NCBI RefSeq assembly: GCF_000189635.1
Contig: NW_002476254.1
Span: forward strand, 389,052 to 453,051
From: Tetrahymena thermophila SB210
Lineage: Eukaryota; Ciliophora; Oligohymenophorea; Hymenostomatida; Tetrahymenidae
DNA length: 64,000 bases
Direction: 5' to 3'
Part shown: positions 1 to 11,838 of the stretch, piece after piece
How the letters are laid out: each line of letters starts with the position of its first letter
How positions within the stretch are numbered: position 1 is the first letter of the stretch
The notes under the pieces: generated by a model
Told to the model about the DNA's origin: nothing
The model's input: only the letters and a program-made list of their open reading frames with translations
Databases searched by the model: none
Translations under genes and position numbers: made by a program

Positions 1-2216
1 TTTCTTATGGATCAAATAAATTGAAGATAATGGTAACTTCTGTTTCAGTTACTTCTATTTTAAAGTTGCTGATTGATTTTTTAAACTCTACTAAATTTAA
101 TCTTCCATCATTATCAACATCAGTTGTTTTTAGCTGTCTTTCTAGTGTTAAGAATCCTCTGGGACCTTTGCTTGCTAGTCTGTTTTTGATTCTTATCAAA
201 ATTAATTCTATTTATCTTTGAGAAACATTATTTTCTTGCATGAAGCGTGTGCTTGTTGCCTAAGAACACATACTTTAAGTATCCTAATCTACTTGCTATG
301 ATGCTGGACCGATTTACTATCTTTATCTTTACTAAGATTACTGAGATTATCTATCAAATTCTACTTATCTTAAATTATTTGCTACTGATCCATACTGATT
401 TTTTCCTTGTGCCTAACTCTATCTAGATAATTAAGATTGCTAATCAAAAGGTCTAGCATTATTATTCTATTGCTATGACTATTAAGAATATCTATCATCT
501 TCGAAGTTTCCTTACTTTATTCTTCTATCTTGCTAATCAAATTAAGAAACCTAGTTTACTTACTAACTGAGATGATCGTTTCCCATAATTGTATTTTTAA
601 TAGGAGGGGAAAATTAATTTCTATCAGGAGTGAAATTATTTTAGCTGTACTTACTTCCCTTATTATTATTAACATCAGGTTTCCAGATATTTGTGATATA
701 TTATTTAAATGATTCATCGCCTTCCCATAAATGATTCAAAAATGTATAATAGTCTACAAAATCTTCGAAGGTCATTTTGTCATCATGAATATCCTAAATT
801 AAATTTTAAATCTTAATATTTAATCTAATAAAATTATTTAATACTCTTAAATCAAGATAACTCTCAAATGAGCTACGGAATTCTAATTTTATGTCTTCTT
901 CTCCTCTAAATCCGTTGACCGCATCTGGGTGATTTGAAGGATTGTATGAACTTTTTACAACTGCAGTGTTTATAACTCCAAAATTAGATCTATCTAAAAA
1001 TGTGTATGCTTGAGTTATTAGACTTTTTCTAAATGGATTTAAAGGTACCTATTTTTTAATTTAAATTTCAATTAATTCATTATATTTTTCAAGCAATATT
1101 AAATTTTACTTTTAGCTTATTCAAGAAATCTTCATAATTGATGCTACCATAATTATGCTTATCAAGGTAGTAAAATACTTTTTCAATAACAGCAGGATCT
1201 TCCTAAATTTTAAAGTCACTTAAGGCACTTTCTAACTAATTTATGTTTATTGTTTTTCTTCCTGTGTTATCTAAGACCTGATTTAAATTCATTTAACAAT
1301 TCTTAGTCAAATGATATAATTCATTAAATATTAAATTACCTTTAACATTAAAGCAAAACTTAAGAGACCTGATGCCCCTTTTAGTGAAAGAGTTTGTCTG
1401 ACTTTTTCGTAGAATCTTTCACAACTAGCAATAAATATTTCAAAAAGAAAAAATTTTATTTATAATTCATTTTAAATTGTTTCCTTACTCTTATAAATCG
1501 TCACGAGGTACTTTGCTTTATGTATATCCAATATTTTATTTAGATGATACGCTATTTATAATTAAAAAAGAATTTTTATACCTATTTTACACTTCATATT
1601 AAATGTTTGAAGCTTGAATTTATAATTATTTACCTAGAAGCATTATCAATTTATGAATCTTAACCGAATTAAGAATTAGATTGTTAAGACTTTGCAGATT
1701 CAGATTTCTGTAAAATAAATGCTGTAAATTCTTTATAATCTATTTTTCCCGTTTTGTTTTCATCAAAGTAGTTAAAAAGCTTATCTGTTTCCTAATGAAT
1801 TTTAAAAAAATATTTAATATCATTAAAAAATATTAAAAATTATTTTAATTCTTTAAATGCTAATTTATATTGTTGCTTTGAGATGCTCATTAATTTAAAT
1901 AATTAACTAATTACATCTATTTCAGGAACAACTCCAACTTTTGCAAGTCCTCTAAAGAATTCATTTTTTGAGAGCAAGCCATTGTTCTATAAGTCAAAAA
2001 ACTTAAATGATTTAATCAAAGTTGCTTCTACTCCCGATTTGCTAGAGGAGCGCTAATCAAGCTTTCTCAAAAGTTCTGTCTTAAATCTATTTTTACAAAT
2101 TAGAATATAAAAAATATGAAAATTGATTTTTAAAATAAAGCTAAATTTAAAATAAAATATTTTCATTATAGTTATGATTGATGTTATAAAGTTTACCTAT
2201 GAATCAGCCCTTCCAT
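1..2216 (-). CDS. Calcyphosin-like multi-EF-hand calcium-binding protein (3' part beyond window)
   Basis: Probable calcium sensor built from repeated EF-hand pairs. Exon 1 is tiny (2197-2216, start MEGLIHR) and splices in phase to RFKTELLRKLD. Successive EF-like segments follow: DENKTGKIDYKEF (about 1,750), DNTGRKTININQ (about 1,260), DKHNYGSINYEDF (about 1,140), DRSNFGVINT (about 1,000) and the canonical loop DVDNDGRLNLVEF (about 100). The phrases YNPSNHPDAVNGFRGEEDI and DDKMTFEDFVDYY are typical of calcyphosin and crustacean CCBP-23 family members, as is SKGPRGFLTLERQ. A Gln/Asn-rich, disordered linker encoded largely by TAA/TAG (about 230-700) separates two calcyphosin-like modules. Introns lie near 2,090-2,196, 1,430-1,640, 1,280-1,340 and 1,050-1,110. 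The frame is still open at base 1, so the C-terminus is missing. The family assignment is confident; the cellular role (ciliary or cortical) is unknown. Confidence 0.8.
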
Positions 2217-3516
2217 AATTTTAAATCTATATATGTTTTAATGGTTTGAAAACTCTTTATTTAATTTCTAAATGGTTTAGCTTATTAAATTAATAACAAC
2301 TTTTCTTTATTATTTTTTTCCTATTTAATAAAAATTATTTATTTTCAAAATTTTTTATTAAATCACATTTCTTAGATATAAATCAAAAAGAGATTATTTG
2401 ATTATTAACTAATTAATTAAATAGTTAACTTATTTAATCAATTTAGATACAAATAGATTGTTAAATTTTTATCGATAACTTTCAAAAATTAATATTATTC
2501 GATACTCTAACTATCATATCCAATTATTTTAATAAATAAATTTTATTGTTTATTTCGATACAAAATTTGATAATTTTTATAAACTGAATAGATTATTTAT
2601 AACAAGATAGCAAAGCAGATAATTGTTTATTCGCTTTTAAAAGTTGTTACTGTTAACAATATCTTAAAATTCAACATTTACCAATAATATTTAAAAGCTC
2701 AATCCATTTTAATTTTATAAGAAAATATATTATTTAAAAATTAATATAAGTTTTAGCTGGCTATTTTAAGTACTTTGTATGCACATATTTATATTTATAA
2801 TATTTATAAGTAATTTCATAAAATGTATTTTATAAAAACCATTTATTTTAACAAATGGTTTAATGATAAATGTGTATTTTTAAAAATTTGAATAGATTTT
2901 TAGATAAAACAAATTTTTAATAAATATTTAGTTAGCTAAAATGCTGTTACTTTATTCATACAAACTGTTAATAAATTTTTGAAATAAGCAAATATTATCA
3001 TAAAATTAAAGCCTTACCTTAAATACAATTATTAAAAGTTTTAAACAAACAAATTTGATAAAAATTTGGATTTATAATCATTTATTTAAAATATTTAAAA
3101 AATATGAAGATTTATTATAAAAAAAGATGTAAAATGATATTATTAATTTATATTTAAAAGAATCTTAAAACTAAAATAATAAAGATTAGATTTAAAATTT
3201 TTTCAAGTAAATAATATAACTTTATTTAGTTTATATATTTCATCTAGTATTTAATAGCAACATATTTATTATTCAATAAAATATTCATTTTTTTGTAAAA
3301 ATTATTTTAGATGTTGAAATATTGATTTTGAAAAATATTAAATTAAAATAAAAAACTTGAAAGAAAGAAAATAAGTTAATATAAAACTTTATTTATATTT
3401 GTTTGTAAAAAAGTAAAATTGATTAATACAAACATTCAAAGTATCTTATAAAATACAATAACTTTATTTATTTAGTTTTAGAAATAAGTTTGTATTTAAA
3501 CTGATCATCAGTTATA
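2217..3516. other. AT-rich intergenic spacer
   Basis: Very AT-rich stretch between the 5' end of the EF-hand gene and the 3' end of the first Grl-type gene. I see no supported reading frame, RNA gene or repeat. It should hold the EF-hand promoter at its left end. Confidence 0.6.
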
Positions 3517-5237
3517 TCAGAAAGCTTCACCTTCAACACCAGAATCATCACCAGCATCATCACCAGCATCAGTACTGTTACCAGCTTGGTAGGCATTGTA
3601 GGCATTAGAGAAATCTTCAACTCCTTATAAGTCTGATTAGTTTTGTTGTAAAACATCGAGAGCAAGGTTGATAGCGGCGAGAGCTTCTTGACTATAATTT
3701 TTAAAAATATGAAAGTTATTAAAAGTTAATACAATTAATATTAAAAAATGTAATCAATTAATTAATTACCCTTCTTGGATTCTAGCTTCGTAGGTAGCGA
3801 TGGTGTGAGCTAAGGCAGCTTGGGCATCAGCAAGGATACCTTCGTTGACAGCGATTTGTTGTTGTAAGTTACCTTATTCTTGGACGAATTAGGCTAAGGA
3901 AGCTTCAGCATCACTCAAAGCTTATTAGGCATCAGCTAATTATTATTGAGTTTGGGCTCTGATGGTGGCGATTTCTTAAATGAGAGCATCGTATCTTTAC
4001 TTGTCAGCAACTTCACCGTTAGCATCTTCAATGTAAGAAGCTTGGATGGCAGCTTAGATGGTTTAGAGCTTGCTAATGACTTCAGCTAATCTTTATTCGT
4101 CGAACTTGGTGGAGAGTTGAACCAAAGCTTGGATGGGGTTGGACTTGGGGATTCTCTTCAAGATTCTTTCGATTTCCTTCTTGGAGACTTGGAGGAAAGC
4201 GTTACCTCTTTGTTATAAGGCAAGTAATCTTTGGATGATCTATTTTATTATTTAAAAAGTTTAGAATTAGAATTATTTTCATTTTTATTAAAAAAAAAAG
4301 TCAAAAAAGAAAGCAAGCAAGTACTTATTCCAAGACAGCGAGGGAGTTTTCATCTCTTTACTTTCTAACTTCGTAGGTCTTGACATCAACTTCTCTGGCT
4401 TAGTTGATAGCATCTTCTCTGGCTTAGAGGTTTTAGAGTTATTAGACGAGGTTAGCAATTTGAGTGTTCAAACTGTCGATTTAACCGTTGAGGGCATCAA
4501 TGGCGTCGTTAACAACAGCTAATCTGTCGTTTTCTTCATTGAGTTATTAGGTGGTGGTGTTAATTTAATCTTCCAAAGCACCTCTCTTGGCAGTGTATTC
4601 AGCTTGGAGAGCAACGTTTCTGTTGGCAACATCTTCTTAGGCTTACTTGACTAAATCAATGACATCATCAACCAAACCACCAGTGGTTAAGTGTAATTCA
4701 ACAGCAGAGATAATTTGTTTAGCAATAGGAGATTTCTTTCCGATCTTATTTTAAATAAATAATATTATAATTTTATTAAAATTAATTTTATTGAATAAAA
4801 CGGCTTATTGAATGTATGTATTTATGTATCAAAAGGGGAAAAAGGCACTGTGGCAGGTTGAATAAAAATTTTGATATTATAAGATTAGCAATCAAGTAGA
4901 AAATAATATGAAATTATGTTAGATTGCTTGGGCATTTGTTTTTTCTTTCATTTTTAGTTATATTTTATTCTAAAATGAGAGCAAAGTATTTCAAGGAGCG
5001 ACTGACTTTAAGATTTATGGTTTACAAAGTAATTAGTCATTCGAAAAAAAAATGAAGACTTTGTGAAAAAGTGGTTCACTCCTTGATGAAAATGATAATA
5101 TGAAAGTGAGTCATTACGAATCTCAATCTTTCAAGAGCGAAAGAAGTCTTCATGGCGTCAGAGCTCTTTCTGAGAGAGACGGCATAAACAGCGTTGAAGC
5201 TGATTAAGGCAAGAAGGAAGAGAGCAGCGTATCTCAT
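3517..5237 (-). CDS. Granule lattice (Grl-type) protein, mucocyst cargo
   Basis: Predicted secretory-granule core protein of the Grl family. These are acidic coiled-coil proproteins that are processed and crystallise inside mucocysts, then expand on exocytosis. Four exons (5118-5237, 4325-4744, 3770-4239, 3517-3691) join in phase to 394 residues. The N-terminus (MRYAALFLLALISFNAVYA) is a clear signal peptide. The body is Gln/Glu/Ala-rich heptad coiled coil, for example QLNEENDRLAVVNDAIDALN and a second coil at 3,800-4,050. The C-terminus is an acidic Gly/Asp tail (DAGDDAGDDSG). Codons are biased to C-ending forms (AAC, TTC, ATC, CTC), unlike neighbouring genes, which suggests very high expression. 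It is divergent from a second Grl-type gene at 6,392. I cannot tell which numbered GRL paralogue this is. Confidence 0.85.
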
Positions 5238-6391
5238 TATTGTTTTCCTTTTAATTTTTGTTTTTTTTGTTATTTTTTGATTTAATATTATTTGTTTTTT
5301 CGTTTTTGAAGTTTTTACTTCTTCAATCTAAAAAAGCAAGCAAGATAAGCTATTCGATTTGATAACTTAATGTTTTTGTAATGAGTTTTAAAATGAAAAT
5401 TAATAAATTTCAATTAATAACAAATCAATACTTGATAATCAAAATAAAGGTGCTGCTATGGGAGAGAAAATATGTTTTTTTAATCAAATAAAGAATCGTT
5501 TTTAATTTTGCTGCCTTTTATTTCTTCATCTAAAATTTTGAATGCATAAACATTCTGGTAACATCTAATGCAAAATCAATAAATATTATTTAATGCTCAT
5601 AAAATTTCATTCATTTTATCAAGTGATTGTATGCATTATTAAGTATTTATTTTATATTTATTATTAACAATATAAGGCAATCATTTTATTTTAGCTTTTA
5701 AACATAATCTTTCTCCAATATAACGTTTAAATTGTTGAAGAGGTATGGAAATTTAAGTAGGTATCCTTAAACAAAGAACATATTTCATGCTCATAAATTT
5801 TTATCACAGTTTAGTATTTTCATCTTTGTAATAACAACAATACCTACCATTTTTGTATTTAAAAGCATATCCGGGTTAAGGGGTAATTTGAATCCATTTT
5901 TGAAAAACAAATTTATATTTGAAGTTTTGAGTGCTCCTAAGTGCGTTATTGAATATTTTTTTGGACATGATAAAATGGGATGATGCTATTGAGAGGGCTT
6001 CAATTATAATAATGAAAGATAAAAGCGTCAATTATCTAAATAGAATAAGATTCGTTTAAGAAAATTTGATTAAGGAAAATGAATGGAAGCATACAAAATA
6101 CAAGGAATTAGATTTCTACGTTTTAACTTAATATCTGTTTCGGAAAACGGCTAAAAAACAAAGAGGTTTAATAGAATAGGATTTTTTGTTATCAACTGGC
6201 TTTCTCCCCCGACTTTCCTTTTGTTTTTCTTTATTAATTAAAGCAATCTTCATTATTTATTTTCAAAAGAGAATGAAAAAAATAAATTAATTAATAAGCA
6301 AAAACTCATTTTTTATATAAACAAAAAAGAAAAATAAATTAAAAAAAACGAAAAAAAAAAACAAAAGAAAAGTAATATTCGATTCCTTGCG
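5238..6391. promoter_or_regulatory. Shared divergent promoter region of the two Grl-type genes
   Basis: 1.15 kb spacer between the ATGs of two head-to-head Grl-type genes, with no coding sequence. It contains poly(A)/poly(T) tracts close to both starts (about 5,240-5,300 and 6,290-6,370). Tetrahymena GRL genes are known to be co-induced when mucocysts are discharged or regenerated, so shared control elements are likely here; I could not identify a specific motif. Confidence 0.5.
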
Positions 6392-8488
6392 ATGAAGAAT
6401 TTAGCTATCGTTTTGGCTACTTTGTGCATTTTTGCTCAAGCCACAAGTGTCTTCGAGACCCCTGCTTTCCTTGAAGTAAGCTATTTCTTAATCTAATAAA
6501 GAGATCAGACCAAATATGAGATAAAGCATTTTATCTTCCCACCTACTTTCACTTTCTCCTCACCTGATAATTTAATTATTAATAACTTCTCATGGAGCAA
6601 CGAGAAGTTACAACTAAGTTAAATTTGATGTTTAATCAATCGAATACACAAAAGGAGTATCGCGTTGCATAAAAAAAGAAATATATGGAGGATACAGCTC
6701 TTCACATTCAAAAATTTTTTTATTTAAGATTTCCACTCTTACCCCCAAAGAATATAAAAAGAAGATCGCTTATCCTCTTAAGATTAAACAAACAAACAAA
6801 CAAACATACAGAATGAGGTTTTCTATAATTTAAGTGTGAAAAGAAATGCGAAAAGTAAAAACAACTAATCAAATAAACGTCAATCAAAACCAACTGCATT
6901 TAATTGAACTAGCTTTAATTTTGCTAAATTAAAGATGATTCATTCATTAATCCCTCAGTTTTTTTAACTTCTTTAATTTTACAATTAAAGCTTTTTTATT
7001 CTTTTCACATAAACGTTTTGGAAATCAATCAAATTGCAACCAACAAACTCTTTCCTTAATGGTATATCAGGTGCTTGTTTGAGATTTGTTTTAAGCTAAT
7101 TGAACCTTTTATTCATCTAGCCTTTAACACAGAATATACCCACCATATTATTTTTTTAAGCTCACTAATTTATTGAAACTCTGAAGAAGGTGTTTATTCA
7201 TTTAAAATAAATACAACCATAAAGTTGAATGAATATGCTTTAATTAATTAATTAATTTTCTTCTGTCTGTCTGACTCTCTTTTTAAAATATTTAAAATGT
7301 TTAATACTTTTATTAACATTAAATTTTTTTATTAATAGATTAAGAGCAACCCCTTCGGTCACACCGTTGCTTCTTTGGTTTAATTAAACTTAGGTGCTGG
7401 ATAAAGTGCTGGTAGATTAGATGCTATTGCTGAAGCCTTGAACACTATTGAAGCTTAACTCGAAAATACCAGAGATCACAATGATGCTGAAATCCAAAGA
7501 CAAAGAGGCTGGTGCAGTGATCAAGAAGCTACCATCTAAGCTAACATTGATTAAGCTGAAAGTGATTTGAGCAACTACTAAAACGAATAAACTTAAAGAA
7601 ACTAAGCCGTTGCTGACCTCACCCAAAACTTAAACAACGAATAATAATCCCTCGCTGAAAACTAAAATAACTTAGCCAACGCCTAATAGGAATTAGATGA
7701 TGAAAACTCTTCTTATGCTGAATCCTCTAAGGACTACGCTGATGCTATTGCTGCTTGTGAATAAGCTCTCAAGCTCTTAGCCACCTTGTAAACTAACCCC
7801 TCCGGTTTCATCTAATCTAAGGCTAGATTCGGTAACGTTGTTACTCTCCTCCAAAAGCACCTTGCCAACAAGTCTTCCAACTTCGTTCAACCCATCTTGA
7901 ACGTCTTGACTGAAATGGCTAGCTCCACCAACGAAGTTGACTAATCCAGTCTTGCTAAGGTTGTTTCTCTCATTAACGATTTATTAGAAGAATTAAGAAA
8001 CTAAAGTGCTGCTAATGACTAAAGACACTAATAAGTTGTTGATAGCCTCACCTCCAACATTGCAAATCTCGAACAACTTATTGATAATTCTAACAACCTT
8101 ATTTCATAATACTAAGGTTAAATCTAAGAAAATGAAGACAGATTAGCCTAACTTGCTGGTCTTATCCAACAAACCTAAGCTATCCTTGACTAAGCCAACT
8201 AAAATCTTAGCTAAGTTTAAGATTAATGCGCTGGATACGATCAAGAATATGCTTCTTTCAAGAACGAAGTGTAATTAATCTATTTATTCATTCATTTCTC
8301 CATATTTTCATTTATTTATTTTACTCCTACTTATAATGAATAATTTATTTAATTATATTTATATTAATAGTGATCAATAACTCGCTACCTTATAAGCCCT
8401 CAAGGAATATTTCAAGAGCAAGGTTGTTCCTGCTGTTGAAAACATTAACGATTCTGCTTATGCTGATGAATTAACTGTTGATGTTTGA
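6392..8488 (+). CDS. Granule lattice (Grl-type) protein, mucocyst cargo
   Basis: Second Grl-type secretory-granule protein, 377 residues from three exons (6392-6475, 7339-8270, 8371-8488). The signal peptide is MKNLAIVLATLCIFAQA. The mature part begins with FETPAFLE, then a conserved-looking SNPFGHTVASLVQLN block, an early Cys in RGWCSDQEA, a central Cys in AACEQALKLLA and a late QCAGYDQEY. Most of the rest is Gln/Asn/Glu heptad coiled coil (LSNYQNEQTQRNQAV, QNLNNEQQSLAENQNNLAN). The tail is YFKSKVVPAVENIND...DELTVDV. Glutamine is written mostly as TAA, with C-ending codons elsewhere, as in its divergent partner. The signal-peptide exon is separated by an unusually long 863-bp intron. The donor at 8,271 (GTAATT) was chosen over the overlapping GT two bases earlier because only it keeps frame (VDQQLATLQ). 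Confidence 0.85.
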
Positions 8489-9201
8489 TTTCTCTAATAT
8501 ACAAGCAAAATTTAAGGTTATTCCTATAATCGATATTACTTCAAATAGCTTTGAGTATTTATGATTTGAAGAAGAATATTAAAATATATGTTTACGAAAC
8601 AACAATTCATATCATGGTCTATGTTGTACTTCTTTCTTACTTTTTTATGAATCAATATCATTACTTTTTACAAATCATATCTTTTTAAATTCCATTAATA
8701 TTTGTTTGTCTATTCGAAATTTGATAATTAATACATTAAATTTCATACATATATATAAACACACAATCATTCATTTTTTGATTTATTAATTCATTCATTT
8801 TTTTGTTTATTTATTTAAAAATATATTCATTCACATTTTTTGAAATTCATTTAATTAAAATGCAAAATTAAATCCCAAAATCTTTTATCTTTTTATTAAT
8901 AAAATAAATTACTCAAACAGTTAAGCCAAAATTTTTATCAATAGATAATTTAGTTAATAAAACAATAATTGAATACAAAATGTATTTTAATTTTTTTTGG
9001 GTATATTGGGTGAGATATTTTTTCAAAATATCAAATAATTTTAAAAATAATTATTCTTTATTGCAGCTAAATAAGGAGAATCTTAACAAATTTAATTTAG
9101 TTATATATTAGATAAACAAAAATATAAATATATAACTTAGCTTATTTAGTTAGTTAGTTATTAGTTGAATAAAAAAAAATTTTATTTAATGTAGTATTTT
9201 C
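8489..9201. other. Convergent intergenic region
   Basis: Spacer between the 3' ends of the plus-strand Grl-type gene and the minus-strand Rdx-like gene. Extremely AT-rich, with short runs of ATTCATTC-type repeats near 8,760-8,840. No gene seen. Confidence 0.6.
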
Positions 9202-9510
9202 TCACTTATTAGTTTTCAATTCCTATATTTTATCTTCTACAATCTAAAGTAACTAATTCACGTTATCCTCATGAATATCACCTTATTTGCTATTATCCCA
9301 TATTCTTTGTATTTGTTAATTATCAATTTGCAAATCAAGTTAAAACCTTCCATCTTTTTCAATTGCCTAAACTCCTTCTATATTAATGTTGTGTTTTCCA
9401 AAAGTTCTTCTATATTTGCCATATAGTTCTGACTCAGCCAATTTGAACATTGAGTTACTTTTGCAGCTATCGCAGTAATTTATCTTTACTTTAAGGTTTG
9501 CAAATCCCAT
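9202..9510 (-). CDS. Rdx/selenoprotein-W-like thioredoxin-fold protein (CxxC form)
   Basis: Single-exon gene of 102 residues that I read as a member of the Rdx family (SelW/SelT/SelH-like), small thioredoxin-fold redox proteins. The N-terminal strand and redox motif VKINYCDSCKS sits at residues 7-17, followed by a Leu/Lys helix. Next comes a strand RFQLDLQID, then WDNSKQGDIHEDNVNQLLQI, which mirrors the SelW segment with SKKxGD...D and a final helix. The second active-site position is Cys rather than selenocysteine. The start is the first ATG after an upstream stop and has the usual A-rich leader. The match is by motif order only, so an unrelated CxxC protein is possible. Neighbours suggest no pathway. 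Confidence 0.6.
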
Positions 9511-10482
9511 TTGTTAAACAAATTAAAGACTTTTTGTAGAAATTAAATTTCTACTTTTTTTGATCATTTGATTAGAGATATTGATCATTATTGAAAGAAA
9601 GATAAATAGATGTTCCTTCTTATTTAATTTTTTAAAGCTTTTATCTTTTATTTTTTATTATAATAATTAAAATAGAATCAATTCTTTTGAAATTTATTTT
9701 TTAAAATAAGGTAAATTCCTCAGAATATTCTCTTGAGCTGTAAATTTAAGGATGTAAGATTTTTATTTTTTTATAGTTAAGCTCTTTACGAAATTTTATA
9801 TTACAAATCTTTATAAATTGATTCTATTTTATTATTATAACATAAACTTAATTTAAAAGAATATTTAGAGAAAAAATAATACTGAAAAATACTATTTTTA
9901 TAAAGTTTGCCAATCAGTACCTTAAAGTATTTATATATATATTATCTTGAGTTATTTTTTTTCATTTTAGAAGTAATCTTATAATAATATTGAATGAGCA
10001 ACAAAATAAAATTTAGAATATTTCATATAAGAAATATAAAGATATTAAGATTTGAACAATACTTACTTCTTACATATGTATGACTATATTGTTATAAATA
10101 CTTATTTGATATAGAAATTTAGTTTTTAAATTTAATAATAAAAAACATATAATTAAATTTATTTTACATTATTCATAATATTTTTCCATATTTTGTTATA
10201 TAAAAATTTTGAAGTGGATTAATATAAAATTAGATAATTTATTAATTTATTTATATTTGCTTTGAATATAATTCTATTAATTTGAAATCAATCAATCAAT
10301 CAATTTATTTGTGAACAGATAATTTATTTTTAATATATTTTTTAAATTTAAAAGTCTATTTTACTAATATTTTGTTGTTTTATATAGCTCTAACTTTATT
10401 ATATGTTTAAAATTAATATTTATTTTCATTCTAAACTAATCTGCTATTCATTCTTTGATAATTTCTTGTTGCTTGTTTGAAT
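9511..10482. other. AT-rich intergenic spacer
   Basis: Between the 5' end of the Rdx-like gene and the 3' end of the MFS gene. Contains a short ATCA tandem repeat near 10,287-10,305. No gene or RNA seen. Confidence 0.6.
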
Positions 10483-11838
10483 TCAATAAGCAGAATAAGA
10501 TGACACTTAATCTATCTATTTTTATTTCTCATTTTAATTAATTTCGTAATCAAATCTAGCACAATTAGTTTTATATTTAAACACTAAATATATGTATAGA
10601 GGAATAATCATTCCTACCAAAATCCAGGCTCCAGCTGTTCCTATACCATCAATAGATGTTACTATATTTCCTATAAATCCAAGTATATTAGCAAATATGT
10701 TAAAAGTTGTAAAGCAAGTGACTTCATGCATGGGATATAGATTTTCTAAAAAAGATTGAGCTGAAATAGGAATAAAAGCTTAAAATCCAACACCTATGAA
10801 GGCACATATCATATAAATAATTACTTTGTTATTGTCTTAAAGCCCTAGCTAAAGCATCAAGGAAAATATAAAGATAGAAATGAGAGAGATCGTAGCAAAA
10901 AGACGCAAGTAAAGATCATAATTTGGTTTTTATCCTTTTTGCATAACTTTGTCTAGCAGATAAGTTGTTAAAGTTCCTGAAATAGTTCCACTCACATTAA
11001 TGCATAAACCAATTAAAGCGATTTGCTCATTTCCATAATCACTTAATAGTATATCTATAATAGAAATAAGGGTCCATGAAATACCTAAATAAAGGGAAAG
11101 TGATACAGTAATTAATAGAATCTTTGGATTTGTAAATATCATTTTCACAGTTTAGATAACGTCAATTTTATTGGTATTACTGCTTGACTAATTAGCTGGT
11201 TTTGTTGGTTAATTTTTAAAGACAAAAATGCTTAAAGGAGCTGCTAGTGAAAGACATATTGCCATATAAAATAAGTAAGTATTTAGTTTGCTTGAATCTG
11301 TAACATAGTAAACAGAAGTCAAAAAGCCAAAGCTAACTCCTAGAACATTACCAAAGTACATAATACCTGTAGCTGTAACTCTTTCACTCATACCAAACCA
11401 TCTTTCAGCTATAAAAACAGGGGCAGGTAAAATAAATAGTTAAGCAATTGATAGTACTATTTAACCCATGATAGCAAAAGAATATTAATCATTGCCTATA
11501 TATCTCAGCCAACCTCCTAAGGCATTTAGAAATACTCCTATGATAAGAGAAAAATCTAATCTCCAGCGAAAGAAATAAAGTGTAGGAATAGCAAGAAAAG
11601 TATATGTTAGATAGTAACAATTAGCTAACCATAAAATATCTTGTTGAGAGACATTGTAAAAGTCTTAAGATTACTAAATAATAGGAGAGAATGTTACAAA
11701 TCCTGATGCGTTTGAAAATGAAAATAGTGAGAATACAGCTAATATAAACCACCTTCTCATTTCTAGATTTTAAGCTAAATCTCTCTATTATTGCTACCCA
11801 TGCTATATTAAACTCTATTCTCTGTCTTATTCTCCCAT
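10483..11838 (-). CDS. MFS transporter, FLVCR-like
   Basis: Single-exon membrane transporter of 451 residues with about 12 hydrophobic segments. The short polar N-tail (MGEQDREQSLIQHGQQQ) leads to RRWFILAVFSLFSFSNASG. The segments LWLANCYYLTYTFLAIPTL, NALGGWLRYIG, GQIVLSIAQLFILPAPVFIA and ERWFGMSERVTATGIMYFGN follow the pattern of the FLVCR (heme/choline transporter) branch of the major facilitator superfamily: Trp-Leu before TM2, LNxxGxWxR between TM3 and TM4, GQxxxSxAQxFIL in TM4 and WFG...ERxTAT at the TM4-5 loop. A second half follows the basic/polar central loop. It ends at TGA after a short Gln-rich tail. Substrate cannot be read from sequence; heme, choline or another organic cation are the family options. 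Confidence 0.8.

Noticed and set aside
10280-10310. ATCA tandem repeat as a possible CRISPR-like or regulatory array
   Set aside because: Simple microsatellite of a few units in AT-rich eukaryotic DNA.
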